Shown piece after piece: positions 33,241-42,302 of a stretch of DNA of 64,000 nucleotides. The notes under the pieces were generated by a model. The model saw only the letters and a program-made list of their open reading frames with translations, was not told the DNA's origin and ran no database searches. The stretch comes from Eubacterium_B sp034180045 (GTDB lineage: Bacteria; Bacillota; Clostridia; Peptostreptococcales; Anaerovoracaceae), in contig JAXFOY010000015.1 in assembly GCA_034180045.1 (NCBI GenBank), forward strand, positions 1 through 64,000, read 5' to 3'. Position 1 is the first letter of the stretch; the number at the start of each line of letters is the position of its first letter. A program made the position numbers and the translations under genes.

Positions 33241-35754
33241 ATGAAAACTATAATTAAAAGGAGTATGGCTGAGGAGAGTTATTCAGGTGATAAAATTGTA
33301 AAAGCCATGGAAAAGGCATTCATATCTGTGGGGGAAGTCTATGATGCTAACATGATAAACGGCTTGTTATCTCAAGTTGAAGCGAGATTTTCAAATAGGG
33401 ACAAAGCCGGAGTAGAAGAAATTCAGGATGTAGTTGAGCAGGTTATGATGAGCAATGGATGTTATAATGCTGCAAAAAGCTATATTTTATACAGAGAAAA
33501 AAGAGCTGAGATGCGTAAAATCAGAGAAACTCTAGTAAACGAAATAGGTGATGCAGCTCTTCTTCCTGTACTTGCATCTATCCAAGATAGTTATGAAGCT
33601 TATGATATTACACGTCTGGAAGCAAAATACATATCTATGCAAAAACCTGATATGAATATTGATGCGAGGCTTGAACTTTTGACAAAATCAGCTGCGGAAC
33701 TAACAACTCAAGAAGAACCGGACTGGGAAAAGATAGCAGGCAGACTGCTGTACTACACATTCAGCAAAGAACTGAAAAAAGCTGAAGAAACATTCGGACT
33801 GAGCAATTTCTATGAAAAACTGCGCTATCTTACAGCAGAGGGACTATACGGTAAATATATTCTCGAAAACTATACAAAAAAAGAAGTTGATGAAATCGCA
33901 AAGATGTTAGATGAAGAGCGTAATAACCTATATACATACGCCGGTCTTGATTTACTCATCAACAGATATTTGATTCATAATCACTCTCATGTTGTGCTTG
34001 AGTCACCGCAGGAAATGTACATGGGTATAGCCATGCACCTGGCAATGAAAGAACCTGTCGACAGAATGGGATGGATAAAAAAATTCTACGATATTATGAG
34101 TCTTCACAAGGTTACTATGGCTACTCCTACACAGTCAAACGCAAGGAAGCCTTATCACCAGTTATCAAGTTGTTTTATCGACACAGTAGCGGATTCGCTT
34201 GATGGTATTTACAGCAGCATCTCAAAGTTTGCCGATGTATCAAAATTTGGAGGCGGCATGGGAATGTACTTTGGTAAAGTTCGCTCAAGAGGCGGAAGCA
34301 TAAGAGGCTTTGAAGGTGCAAGCGGAGGAGTCATAAGATGGATAAGAGTAGTGAATGATACCGCGGTTGCAGTAGACCAGCTTGGTATGAGACAGGGCGC
34401 GGTTGCAGTTTATCTGGATGTGTGGCACAAGGATTTACCTGAATTTTTACAGCTTAGAACCAACAACGGTGATGACAGGATGAAGGCTCATGATGTATTC
34501 CCGGCTGTATGCTATCCTGACTTATTCTGGAAGATGGCAAAGGAAAATCTTGACCAGGATTGGTATTTGATGGATCCTCACGACATAATGAAGGTAAAAG
34601 GGTACTGTCTTGAAGATTCGTTCGGAGAAGAATGGGAAGAGCGTTATTGGGAATGTGTAAAAGACATAAGAATATCAAAGCGTGTAATCGTTCTGAAGGA
34701 AATTGTAAGATTAATTCTAAAGTCTGCGGTAGAAACCGGAACTCCATTTGCCTTTTATCGAGATACTGTAAACAGGATGAATCCTAATAAACATAAGGGC
34801 ATGATATATTGTTCCAATCTTTGTACAGAAATTGCACAAAATATGAGTGAGGCTGAGATTTTAAGCACTACGGTGGAAACCGAAGACGGCGATGAAGTAA
34901 TCGTAACTAAGACAAAGCCGGGTGATTTTGTAGTTTGCAATCTGGCATCATTATGTCTTGGAAATATAAACGTTCATGATAACGAAGAGCTTGAAAGCGT
35001 TACCGGCACGGTTGTAAGGGCACTTGACAATGTTATAGATTTGAATTTTTATCCTATTAACGATGCAAAGCTTACTAATCAGAGATATAGGGCAATAGGT
35101 CTTGGTGTGTCGGGGTATCACCATATGCTTGCCAAGAACAAAATCAAGTGGGAATCTGATGAGCATTTGTCATTTGCAGACAAGGTGTTTGAGGATATAG
35201 GATATGCAGCAGTTAAGGCAAGTAATGAACTTGCTAAAGAAAGAGGTTCTTACAGTCTGTTTGAGGGAAGTGAATGGCAAGACGGTCAGTATTTTGATCG
35301 CAGAAACTACAATTCATCCAGATGGCAGGAACTAAAAAAGAGCGTTGCAAAATACGGAATCCGAAATGCATGGATAATGGCTACTGCTCCAACAAGTTCG
35401 ACATCTATTTTAATAGGTACTACTGCGGGGCTTGATCCTGTTATGAACCGATTCTTCCTCGAGGAGAAAAAGGGAGCTATTCTTCCGAGAGTCGCACCTG
35501 AGCTTTCGATGGCAACATACTGGTACTATAAGCAGGCTCATTATATTGACCAAACATGGTCTGTCAGAGCTGCGGGCATTCGCCAAAGGCATATAGACCA
35601 GGCACAAAGCTTTAATTTCTGGATAACTAACGACTATAAGATGAGTCAGTTGCTTAATCTATATATTCTCGCATGGGAAGAGGGGGTCAAAACAGTGTAC
35701 TATGTCAGGTCAAAAGCTCTTGATCCTGAAGATTGCGACAGCTGTTCAGCATAG
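33241..35754 (+). CDS. nrdA: Class I ribonucleoside-diphosphate reductase, alpha subunit
   Basis: This 837-residue protein reduces ribonucleotides to deoxyribonucleotides using a radical delivered by the beta subunit. Residues 1-90 form an ATP-cone, the allosteric activity site. Catalytic features are visible: QLSSCF (first redox Cys), SNLCTEI (Asn, thiyl Cys and Glu), VVCNLASLC (partner Cys), the YY pair in TVYYVRSK that carries the radical, and a CDSC tail for re-reduction. The ATG follows CAAGGAGAATTTAATTA. The beta subunit gene begins 47 bp downstream. Both are needed for this route, which usually needs oxygen or a superoxide-type oxidant to form the radical, notable if the host is an anaerobe. 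Confidence 0.95.
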   Translation: MKTIIKRSMAEESYSGDKIVKAMEKAFISVGEVYDANMINGLLSQVEARFSNRDKAGVEEIQDVVEQVMMSNGCYNAAKSYILYREKRAEMRKIRETLVNEIGDAALLPVLASIQDSYEAYDITRLEAKYISMQKPDMNIDARLELLTKSAAELTTQEEPDWEKIAGRLLYYTFSKELKKAEETFGLSNFYEKLRYLTAEGLYGKYILENYTKKEVDEIAKMLDEERNNLYTYAGLDLLINRYLIHNHSHVVLESPQEMYMGIAMHLAMKEPVDRMGWIKKFYDIMSLHKVTMATPTQSNARKPYHQLSSCFIDTVADSLDGIYSSISKFADVSKFGGGMGMYFGKVRSRGGSIRGFEGASGGVIRWIRVVNDTAVAVDQLGMRQGAVAVYLDVWHKDLPEFLQLRTNNGDDRMKAHDVFPAVCYPDLFWKMAKENLDQDWYLMDPHDIMKVKGYCLEDSFGEEWEERYWECVKDIRISKRVIVLKEIVRLILKSAVETGTPFAFYRDTVNRMNPNKHKGMIYCSNLCTEIAQNMSEAEILSTTVETEDGDEVIVTKTKPGDFVVCNLASLCLGNINVHDNEELESVTGTVVRALDNVIDLNFYPINDAKLTNQRYRAIGLGVSGYHHMLAKNKIKWESDEHLSFADKVFEDIGYAAVKASNELAKERGSYSLFEGSEWQDGQYFDRRNYNSSRWQELKKSVAKYGIRNAWIMATAPTSSTSILIGTTAGLDPVMNRFFLEEKKGAILPRVAPELSMATYWYYKQAHYIDQTWSVRAAGIRQRHIDQAQSFNFWITNDYKMSQLLNLYILAWEEGVKTVYYVRSKALDPEDCDSCSA

Positions 35755-35801
35755 TTTTGTATAAGATTACTATAGACAAGATAAAATATGGAGATAACTA
35801 A

Positions 35802-36848
35802 ATGAGTGAAAAAATAATGCGTAAGCCTCTGTTTAATCCGGAGGGGGATATCGATGTAAGAAATAGAAGTTTGATAAACTTCAATACAACAAATATCAAC
35901 GACTTCAACAATATGAAATACGAATGGGTGTCCGACTGGTACAGGCAAGCTATGAATAACTTTTGGATTCCTGAAGAAATAAACATGAATCAAGATAAAA
36001 GCGATTATCCGAACCTCTTGCCTGCGGAGCGAACTGCATACGACAAAATACTTAGCTTTTTGGTATATCTGGATTCGGTTCAATCAGCGAATTTGCCTAA
36101 TATAGCACAGTATGTAACTGCAAATGAAATAAATCTCTGCTTGTCCATCCAGACTTTCCAGGAGTGTATTCACAGCCAAAGTTATAGCTATATGCTTGAT
36201 ACAATTTGCAACCCTACAGAGAGAAACGATATTTTATATCAATGGAAGACAGATGAACATTTACTAAACAGGAACCGTTTTATCGGTGATCTATACAACG
36301 AGTTTGTAGAAAATCAGGATAAAGACAGTTTCCTCAGGGTTTGTATAGCAAATTTCATACTTGAAGGTATATATTTCTATTCAGGATTTATGTTCTTCTA
36401 TAATCTGGGAAGAAACGGTAAGATGCCCGGAAGCGTACAGGAAATCAGATATATTAATAGGGATGAGAATACACATCTTTGGCTTTTCCGCAATATGCTT
36501 ATGGAACTTCGCAAAGAAGAACCGGATATTTTCAATGAAAAAAATATGAACGTTTTGCGTGAAATGATAATAGAAGGTGTTAATCAGGAAATCGCATGGG
36601 GCAAGTATGTTATAGGTAACGACATTCCCGGGCTTAACGAAAGCATGGTAGAAGATTATATCAAGTATCTGGGTAACCAAAGGTATGCATCACTTGGGCT
36701 TGGCACACTTTTTGAAGGTTATGATGATGAACCTGAAAGTATGAGATGGGTTTCTCAGTACGCTGATGCAAACATGGTAAAAACAGACTTCTTTGAAGCA
36801 AAATCAACTGCTTATGCAAAGAGCAGTGCAATAGAAGATGACCTGTAA
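35802..36848 (+). CDS. nrdB: Class I ribonucleotide reductase, beta subunit
   Basis: This 348-residue ferritin-like subunit holds the dimetal-radical cofactor. All six expected metal ligands can be placed: Asp in VYLDSVQ, Glu and His in QECIHSQSYSY, Glu in LEGIYFY, and Glu and His in RDENTHLW. The Tyr four residues after the first His ligand (HSQSY) is in the position of the radical tyrosine, so a tyrosyl-radical subclass is favoured over metal-only types. The ATG follows ATGGAGATAACTAA. No nrdI or nrdH gene is adjacent, which supports an NrdAB-like rather than NrdEF operon. Confidence 0.94.
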   Translation: MSEKIMRKPLFNPEGDIDVRNRSLINFNTTNINDFNNMKYEWVSDWYRQAMNNFWIPEEINMNQDKSDYPNLLPAERTAYDKILSFLVYLDSVQSANLPNIAQYVTANEINLCLSIQTFQECIHSQSYSYMLDTICNPTERNDILYQWKTDEHLLNRNRFIGDLYNEFVENQDKDSFLRVCIANFILEGIYFYSGFMFFYNLGRNGKMPGSVQEIRYINRDENTHLWLFRNMLMELRKEEPDIFNEKNMNVLREMIIEGVNQEIAWGKYVIGNDIPGLNESMVEDYIKYLGNQRYASLGLGTLFEGYDDEPESMRWVSQYADANMVKTDFFEAKSTAYAKSSAIEDDL

Positions 36849-36877
36849 ATAGATATAAAATATAATATTAATCTAAA

Positions 36878-36905
36878 ATGCGTGGCTTTTTTGGCCATGC
36901 TTTTT
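36878..36905 (+). terminator. Intrinsic terminator after nrdAB
   Basis: GCGTGGC and GGCCATGC form a stem with a T-rich loop, followed by TTTTT. Confidence 0.85.
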
Positions 36906-36949
36906 AGTGGAGACAACTGAGTTTTAGCAAACGGGAGGTAAGGAATAAG

Positions 36950-37420
36950 ATGAGAAATGCCGTTTTCTCACAGGAAGAGTTTGAAGGAAGTATAACCAGG
37001 GTTTTGGAAGCATCAAAAAAACAGCCGAACAGAATGAATGCAAATTTGGGTCTTATATTTGCAAGCTGTTCTTTAGAACCTGATATAAAAGCTGAATACA
37101 TATATAGCGTGAAAGAACTCCATAAAAATCCGTATGATTGGGTGCATGGCGGCATAATTGCAGCGGTGATGGATTATGCCATGGGGGTAGCCGTTGTAGC
37201 TTATACAGGGCATTTGGTGGCAACAACCGATATGTCCGTAAGTTATACAAAAGCGATGAAAACAGATGATTTTAGGGTGATTGCCGAGTTTACACATATA
37301 GGTAAAAATCGTGTAAACGGATGTGTTAGAATTATAGAGCCAAACAGCAATCAAATATGTGCAACTGCACAGCTTGGTTTTTCTTTGCTCAAAGAAACCG
37401 CAGAAAGCATTTTAGCTTAA
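36950..37420 (+). CDS. Hotdog-fold thioesterase (PaaI/YbgC-like)
   Basis: This 156-residue cytoplasmic protein is expected to hydrolyse an acyl-CoA thioester. The hotdog core is seen as WVHGGIIAAVMDYAMGVAVVA (HGG motif plus the long helix) followed by TTDMSVSYTKAM. An N-terminal extension of about 55 residues is helical and polar. The substrate is unknown. The ATG is ten bases after GGGAGGTAAGG. A strong hairpin follows at 37456. Confidence 0.9.
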   Translation: MRNAVFSQEEFEGSITRVLEASKKQPNRMNANLGLIFASCSLEPDIKAEYIYSVKELHKNPYDWVHGGIIAAVMDYAMGVAVVAYTGHLVATTDMSVSYTKAMKTDDFRVIAEFTHIGKNRVNGCVRIIEPNSNQICATAQLGFSLLKETAESILA

Positions 37421-37455
37421 TGATTTATTTTGCAAAACACCGGGACTATAAAGTG

Positions 37456-37492
37456 AACCCCTTTTGTCAAACAAAGTCTGACGAAAGGGGTT
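37456..37492. terminator. Bidirectional hairpin, copy 1 of a dispersed repeat
   Basis: The arms AACCCCTTT and AAAGGGGTT close an inner GTCA/TGAC stem. T-rich DNA follows on the plus strand. It lies between convergent genes and can serve both. A closely similar hairpin occurs at 61509-61545. Confidence 0.8.
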
Positions 37493-37497
37493 TTGTT

Positions 37498-38118
37498 CTA
37501 TTTTATTACTTTGTCAAAATCTGAAGCAGGATGCTTGCAAAGCGGGCAGATATAATCATCAGGAATGGTTTCGCCTTCGTATTCATATCCGCAAATTCTG
37601 CAAACCCATACGGTTTTACCGTCGGAATCAGCAGATGTTTTAGGCTGAGGTTTTATATTTTGATGATAGAATTCATAGGTGGCAGATGCCGATTCAGAGA
37701 GTATTTCAGCTTCGCTGATTGCAGCTATAAACAAGGTGTGAGAACCAAGATCTACAGTTTGCTTTACATCTGCACTGATAAATGAATTTGTCCCTTTTGT
37801 AATATATGTAAGTCCATTTTCACTGATTTTATAATCATCAAAGTCTGCAAATTTATCGATATTTCGTCCGGATTGAAATCCAAAGTGCTTAAATAAATCG
37901 AAATCAGAGTCTTCACTTAAAATAGAAAGGTTAAATTTACCGGTTTTCAAAACTATATCGTGAGTGTAATTTGATTTATTTACAGATATACAAATCTTTG
38001 ACGGGTTGTCACTTACCTGCATAGCGGTATTTATTATGCAAGCGTTGTGTTTTTCTTCGATTTTTCCGCTCAGAATAAATAAGCCGTATGAAAGTTTGAA
38101 TAATGCGTTTTTATCCAT
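37498..38118 (-). CDS. Flavin reductase-rubredoxin fusion protein
   Basis: This 206-residue cytoplasmic redox protein has two parts. Residues 1-150 match the flavin reductase-like FMN-binding split barrel (ALFKLSYGLFILSG, NPSKICISVNKSNYTHDIV). Residues 168-206 form a rubredoxin domain with CRICGYEYEGE and CPLCKHPASDF, whose four Cys bind one iron. Such fusions (high-molecular-weight rubredoxin) pass electrons to flavodiiron oxygen or NO reductases in anaerobes. No flavodiiron gene is in the window. The ATG follows GAAAGGATTTCAAATG on the minus strand. Confidence 0.92.
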   Translation of the reverse strand: MDKNALFKLSYGLFILSGKIEEKHNACIINTAMQVSDNPSKICISVNKSNYTHDIVLKTGKFNLSILSEDSDFDLFKHFGFQSGRNIDKFADFDDYKISENGLTYITKGTNSFISADVKQTVDLGSHTLFIAAISEAEILSESASATYEFYHQNIKPQPKTSADSDGKTVWVCRICGYEYEGETIPDDYICPLCKHPASDFDKVIK

Positions 38119-38259
38119 TTGAAATCCTTTCTTAATTTACAATTCTAATACACAGTTTATAGATACCACTAAATTATACTTTTAATGAGGACTTTATAAA
38201 AAAATTGCTTAAATGAGGAACTTTATATATAATATATTTACATAACATTGACTCTACAG

Positions 38260-38287
38260 AAGGAGAAGCCGCCGAGGGCTCCTCCTT
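38260..38287 (+). promoter_or_regulatory. GC-rich hairpin in the leader of the YibE/F operon
   Basis: AAGGAG-A-AGCC pairs with GGCT-C-CTCCTT across a 6-nt loop, followed by TTATT, ending about 21 bp before ATG 38309. It is the most GC-rich part of the divergent gap. It could act as an attenuator or protect the mRNA. It does not match a riboswitch I know. Confidence 0.4.
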
Positions 38288-38308
38288 TATTAGGTTTGAA
38301 AGGTACAT

Positions 38309-39379
38309 ATGTATTTTAGTAAAAAACTTGGAAAAAATATTATTTTGCGAATTGTATTGATGCTCGTTATAAGTATAGTCGCTTGCACACTTGTTTATAA
38401 TGATTTCACCATATATAAACGTCCTATAGCAAGAGTAGAGCATCTAACCGAGAAACAGCAAGAACCGAAAAACATACAAAGTATTGAAGTTAAATTGATG
38501 AATACTAACTCAAAGGATAAAACTCTCACGTTAATTAACAAATATGATGTCTCGGAAGTTTATGACGAAAAATATCATGTGGGAGACTTCGTTTTTCTCA
38601 ACGGTAAAATGAATGAGATAGTAGGTGTTAAAAGAGACTATCTTATTATGACAGCGGTTATGCTTCTTATCAGTATGCTCGTTATTTTAGGCGGGAAAAA
38701 AGGCATGCTGGCTGCAATTTGTCTTTTGATAAACGCAATATTATTTTACTTAATTATTTTAGCGTATATACAGGGAATAAACATTCTTTTGTTGACAATA
38801 CTCGGAAGTACACTCTTTGCATTCATCGTGCTTGCTTTAATAAACGGTATTAACAAAAATATGTTTGCATCCTTTGTTGCTACGATAATTGTAACTTCGT
38901 TTGTATGCCTTATAGCTCTTATTTCTATTTGGAGTTCGAATATAGATTATGATTTTTTGGATTTCATACCTGAACCGTATACAAGAAATCAAGCAAATCA
39001 ATTTTTCATGTCTCAAATAATAATAGGATGTTTAGGCGCCGCCATAGATGTGGCGGTGACGATAACTGCGGCCACAAGTGAAATAATAAATAAGAATCCT
39101 AAAATACATATAAAGGAATTGATGCATTCAGCAAGAGCGGTAGCGGATGATATAACGGGGACGATGATAAATGTGATTTTGTTTACCAATATAGCGGCAA
39201 TAATACCGACATTTATAATCTCGCTGGCAAACGGTATTGAATACAGGACGGTATTTCGCTTTGATGCATATTTTGACCTTGTCAGATTTTTGATGGGCGC
39301 TATTGCTATATTGGTTGCAATTCCTGTTTCAGTTTTGATTTCTGCATTTTTACTAAGAAAAGGTAGGGAATTAAGATGA
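38309..39379 (+). CDS. YibE/F family membrane protein (first gene)
   Basis: This 356-residue integral membrane protein has an N-terminal helix, an outer domain of about 90 residues (residues 35-110, beta-rich with DKTLTLINKYDVSEVYDEKYHVGD), and then about seven helices with the YibE/F signature, including GCLGAAIDVAVTITAATSEI and ARAVADDITGTMINVILF. Family function is unknown, though members are predicted transporters. The ATG follows GAAAGGTACAT. The stop overlaps the next start by ATGA, giving translational coupling. Confidence 0.88.
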   Translation: MYFSKKLGKNIILRIVLMLVISIVACTLVYNDFTIYKRPIARVEHLTEKQQEPKNIQSIEVKLMNTNSKDKTLTLINKYDVSEVYDEKYHVGDFVFLNGKMNEIVGVKRDYLIMTAVMLLISMLVILGGKKGMLAAICLLINAILFYLIILAYIQGINILLLTILGSTLFAFIVLALINGINKNMFASFVATIIVTSFVCLIALISIWSSNIDYDFLDFIPEPYTRNQANQFFMSQIIIGCLGAAIDVAVTITAATSEIINKNPKIHIKELMHSARAVADDITGTMINVILFTNIAAIIPTFIISLANGIEYRTVFRFDAYFDLVRFLMGAIAILVAIPVSVLISAFLLRKGRELR

Positions 39380-40149
39380 TGATAGTGATGCTGTTATTTA
39401 TTTTTGTGATTTTATCTCTTTTTTCGGGTGGAGACAGAACTGCAAAGTCGCTAATAACGATAGGACTTAATATCACCGTATTATTTGCAGCAATAAAATT
39501 AATATATATTGACATTAATCCCTTGGCTATATCTTCTTTGCTCATAGTTTTGGTTTCGCTTATCACAATATATTATCAGAATGAAGTCAACTTAAAGACA
39601 CATGCTGCGTTTTTATCGGTTATACTGACCGTAATATTGATGATAGGGATGATTATTTTCTTTGTATATAAGGCTCACTTACAAGGTCTTACAGCTATCG
39701 GAGACGTTCATATAAACGAAACTAACGGATATAAAGGCAACATAGATAAGAATATGCTATTGATACAGATTTCGGTAATTATGACAGCTCTTGTCGGAGC
39801 GATTATAGATACCGCAGTTGCAGTAAGTTCAGGTTTATTTGAGGTATATAAGCATAACAAGACACTTAGCTTTAAGGAACTGTTTGAATCAGGATTAAAT
39901 ATAGGAAAGCAAATCTTAAATTCCACCGTAAATACATTGAGCTTTATATTTCTTGGTGAATACATGATTATGTTTATAAATTATCTAATGTATTATTCAT
40001 TTGCCACTATGATAAACTCCAAGGACTTTGCACAAGGCATTATCAGCATTACTGTCAGCGCTATAGCCTGCATTCTAATTATACCTATAGTCTCTGCTAT
40101 CTCAGCGTGGATATACATCAAAATATCACGAGAAAACTTAAATTTGTGA
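39376..40149 (+). CDS. YibE/F family membrane protein (second gene)
   Basis: This 257-residue integral membrane protein has about seven helices. It lacks the large outer domain of its partner but shows the same core: MTALVGAIIDTAVAVSSGLFEVY and ESGLNIGKQILNSTVNTLSF. The start overlaps the stop of the first YibE/F gene by four bases. The pair probably forms one complex, comparable to the split CHR transporter at 27246-28370. Confidence 0.87.
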   Translation: MMIVMLLFIFVILSLFSGGDRTAKSLITIGLNITVLFAAIKLIYIDINPLAISSLLIVLVSLITIYYQNEVNLKTHAAFLSVILTVILMIGMIIFFVYKAHLQGLTAIGDVHINETNGYKGNIDKNMLLIQISVIMTALVGAIIDTAVAVSSGLFEVYKHNKTLSFKELFESGLNIGKQILNSTVNTLSFIFLGEYMIMFINYLMYYSFATMINSKDFAQGIISITVSAIACILIIPIVSAISAWIYIKISRENLNL

Positions 40150-40238
40150 TTGAATTCGCTCAAAAAGTGAATAAATTTATATATAAAAATGGGTAATTTA
40201 GTATATAAAGTTGAGATGATTCACTTTAGGAGAATGAA

Positions 40239-41078
40239 ATGCAAAGAAATATCACAAATAAAATAAAGGGATTTAGAACTAAAGACGGAGCAGGTGTAAG
40301 CTTAATCAGAGTTTTGAGCAATCAGACTGTTAAAGAATTTGACCCGATTTTGATGCTTGATTCATTTGACAGCGTCAATCCTGATGACTACACGGCAGGA
40401 TTTCCAATGCATCCTCATAGAGGTATTGAGACCATAAGCTACATATATAGCGGTAAAATGATGCACAAAGACTCGCTTGGAAATGAAGATACCATATGCG
40501 ACGGTGAGGTTCAGTGGATGACGGCAGGCTCGGGGATTTTACATGAAGAACTTTTGCCTGCCGCAGGTAGGATGCTGGGAGTTCAACTTTGGCTTAATTT
40601 ACCGGCAAAGGATAAGATGTGCAAACCCGAATATCTTAGTATAAAGAACAATGAAATTAAAGAAATCGACTTTGATGGAGGTGTCCTGAGGCTGCTTGCA
40701 GGTGAATACAAAGAATATAAAGGATATAAGAGCAAGTACTTGCCGATTGACTACTACGATATTCATCTAAAAGCCGGAGAGTCAATCACAATAGATACCG
40801 AAAAGAACAGTTCTGTAATGCTTTTCACCATGCTTGGAGAAGCGTTTGTCTCAGATGAACATGTAAGTGAAAAGACTGCTGTAAAATTATCTGAAGGGGA
40901 TTATGTAAAGATAAAGGCGGCAGAGCAAGATGCACAAATTCTGTTTATAAGTTCACAAAAACTTGATGAACCTGTGGTCTGGGGCGGTCCAATCGTCATG
41001 AACACAAGAGATGAACTTATAAATGCTTTTGACGAGTTAGATGAAGGAAGCTTTCTAAAAGAAAAAATTTATTATTAA
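40239..41078 (+). CDS. Pirin family protein
   Basis: This 279-residue bicupin is cytoplasmic. The N-terminal cupin has the pirin metal site, GFPMHPHRGIETISYIYSG and WMTAGSGILHEE, giving His and Glu ligands for iron. The C-terminal cupin is conserved (VVWGGPIVMNTRDELINAF). Bacterial pirins have been linked to quercetinase activity and to regulation of pyruvate metabolism; the role here is not visible. The ATG follows TTTAGGAGAATGAA. Confidence 0.94.
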   Translation: MQRNITNKIKGFRTKDGAGVSLIRVLSNQTVKEFDPILMLDSFDSVNPDDYTAGFPMHPHRGIETISYIYSGKMMHKDSLGNEDTICDGEVQWMTAGSGILHEELLPAAGRMLGVQLWLNLPAKDKMCKPEYLSIKNNEIKEIDFDGGVLRLLAGEYKEYKGYKSKYLPIDYYDIHLKAGESITIDTEKNSSVMLFTMLGEAFVSDEHVSEKTAVKLSEGDYVKIKAAEQDAQILFISSQKLDEPVVWGGPIVMNTRDELINAFDELDEGSFLKEKIYY

Positions 41079-41144
41079 TTGCAATTTTAGCTGCTTTAAT
41101 GCATAATAAAAATATATTGTATATGAATATGCTTGGAGGTTAAT

Positions 41145-41225
41145 ATGAAGTATCACAAGTTTTTTGCATGGGCAGCAGTGGGATGCTTTGCTTTGGCAAT
41201 GTACACGGGATATAAGAAGAAGTAA
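41145..41225 (+). CDS. 26-residue membrane peptide, DUF6219-like
   Basis: This small ORF encodes 26 residues beginning MKYHKFFAWAA and ending YTGYKKK: a basic start, one hydrophobic helix and a basic tail. A strong ribosome binding site, TTGGAGGTTAAT, lies just before the ATG. The pattern KxHKFFAW...FALAMYTGYK resembles a widespread family of tiny Firmicute membrane peptides (DUF6219 by memory). Function is unknown. It lies 20 bp upstream of the zinc-ribbon membrane gene and is probably cotranscribed with it. Confidence 0.75.
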   Translation: MKYHKFFAWAAVGCFALAMYTGYKKK

Positions 41226-41245
41226 AAGTTTATAGAGGAATATAA

Positions 41246-41728
41246 ATGGCAAGAAGTTACGCAATAGAGCAAATTTCAATTGAAGAAGTCCAAGACGAAA
41301 CTTTAAGAGAAGAAATAAGAAAAAATATTATAATAAACAAAATACAAACGGTCTGTCTTGCCTTCTTTGGTATTTCATTTATGATAGTAGCTATTCTCTC
41401 AATTTTTACAAGAAATAGAGAAATACGGTTCATTGAAACAACTATAGGTAAGATGTGCGGGCTTGTACTGGCTATAAGCATCATCTCTTATATAGTGATA
41501 CATTTTTTGGCAGGAGCCATACCGAAAAAGACATGGAGATGCCCAGGTTGCGGGCAGAGCTTATCATACTTCGTGCCAAGCGGAACCAAGGCGTCTGCCG
41601 GAAACAGAAGAACACAAATTCTTGCAGAACGAAAAGGTTTGCGTATGGGCAGAGTGGATAAGAGTTTCCTGATAATATCGGAAAAATGCCCATATTGCGA
41701 AAAACGATTGCTTAAAGAAAAGGAATAG
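41246..41728 (+). CDS. Membrane protein with C-terminal zinc ribbon
   Basis: This 160-residue protein has two central hydrophobic helices (VCLAFFGISFMIVAILSIF and MCGLVLAISIISYIVIHFLAGA) followed by a cytoplasmic domain. In that domain, CPGCGQ and CPYCEKR form a likely four-Cys zinc ribbon, separated by a basic stretch. I do not know its role. The ATG follows AGAGGAATATAA. Its 3' end overlaps the 3' end of the convergent aroK gene by 17 bp. Confidence 0.78.
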   Translation: MARSYAIEQISIEEVQDETLREEIRKNIIINKIQTVCLAFFGISFMIVAILSIFTRNREIRFIETTIGKMCGLVLAISIISYIVIHFLAGAIPKKTWRCPGCGQSLSYFVPSGTKASAGNRRTQILAERKGLRMGRVDKSFLIISEKCPYCEKRLLKEKE

Positions 41729-42212
41729 TTTTTTCGAGGATTTCCTTTGGTGTAAGTCCATCAGTGTCAATCGTTACATCTGCGATTTTTTCGTAGTAAA
41801 GTTCACGTTGACTAAGCATATCAGATATTTCCGATATGCTTTTTTTATTTTGCAAAAGTGGTCGTAAATTGTCGTTTTTCAGTCGGTTAAAGATTACCGG
41901 AGCGGATGCTTTCAGGTATATGACTTTGCCCGAGCGCTTTATCAGCTCTGCATTTTCTTTGCATAGTGGGATTCCGCCGCCGCAATCTACAATAAGGTTA
42001 TCCGATTTTGAAACTTTATCAAGAACTTCTTGTTCAAGTTTTCTGAAGTAATCCTCGCCATATTTAGAAAAAATATTTGAAATGCTGATACCGGCTTTCT
42101 CTTCAATGAGTGTATCTGTGCTGAGCGCTTTTTTATCAGTTGTTTTTTTTATATTTAAGGTCAGAGTGCTTTTTCCACTTCCCATAAAGCCTATGATATA
42201 TATATTATTCAT
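41712..42212 (-). CDS. aroK: Shikimate kinase
   Basis: This 166-residue cytoplasmic enzyme phosphorylates shikimate with ATP, the fifth step towards chorismate. The Walker A motif GFMGSGKST is at residues 8-16, STDTLIEEKAG contains the Asp of the shikimate site, and DCGGGIPL is the conserved GGG loop. The C-terminal lid has RPLL. The ribosome binding site is weak (GACAAAAGA). The gene points away from aroE, which begins 91 bp away on the other strand, so the two may share a regulatory gap. Confidence 0.95.
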   Translation of the reverse strand: MNNIYIIGFMGSGKSTLTLNIKKTTDKKALSTDTLIEEKAGISISNIFSKYGEDYFRKLEQEVLDKVSKSDNLIVDCGGGIPLCKENAELIKRSGKVIYLKASAPVIFNRLKNDNLRPLLQNKKSISEISDMLSQRELYYEKIADVTIDTDGLTPKEILEKTIPFL

Positions 42213-42302
42213 TCTTTTGTCTTTTTTTATATCTATTCTAAAATTAATTACTTTCGATTATAATGGTAAATATCAGGATATTCAATAGTAGGAGAAACAT
42301 AA

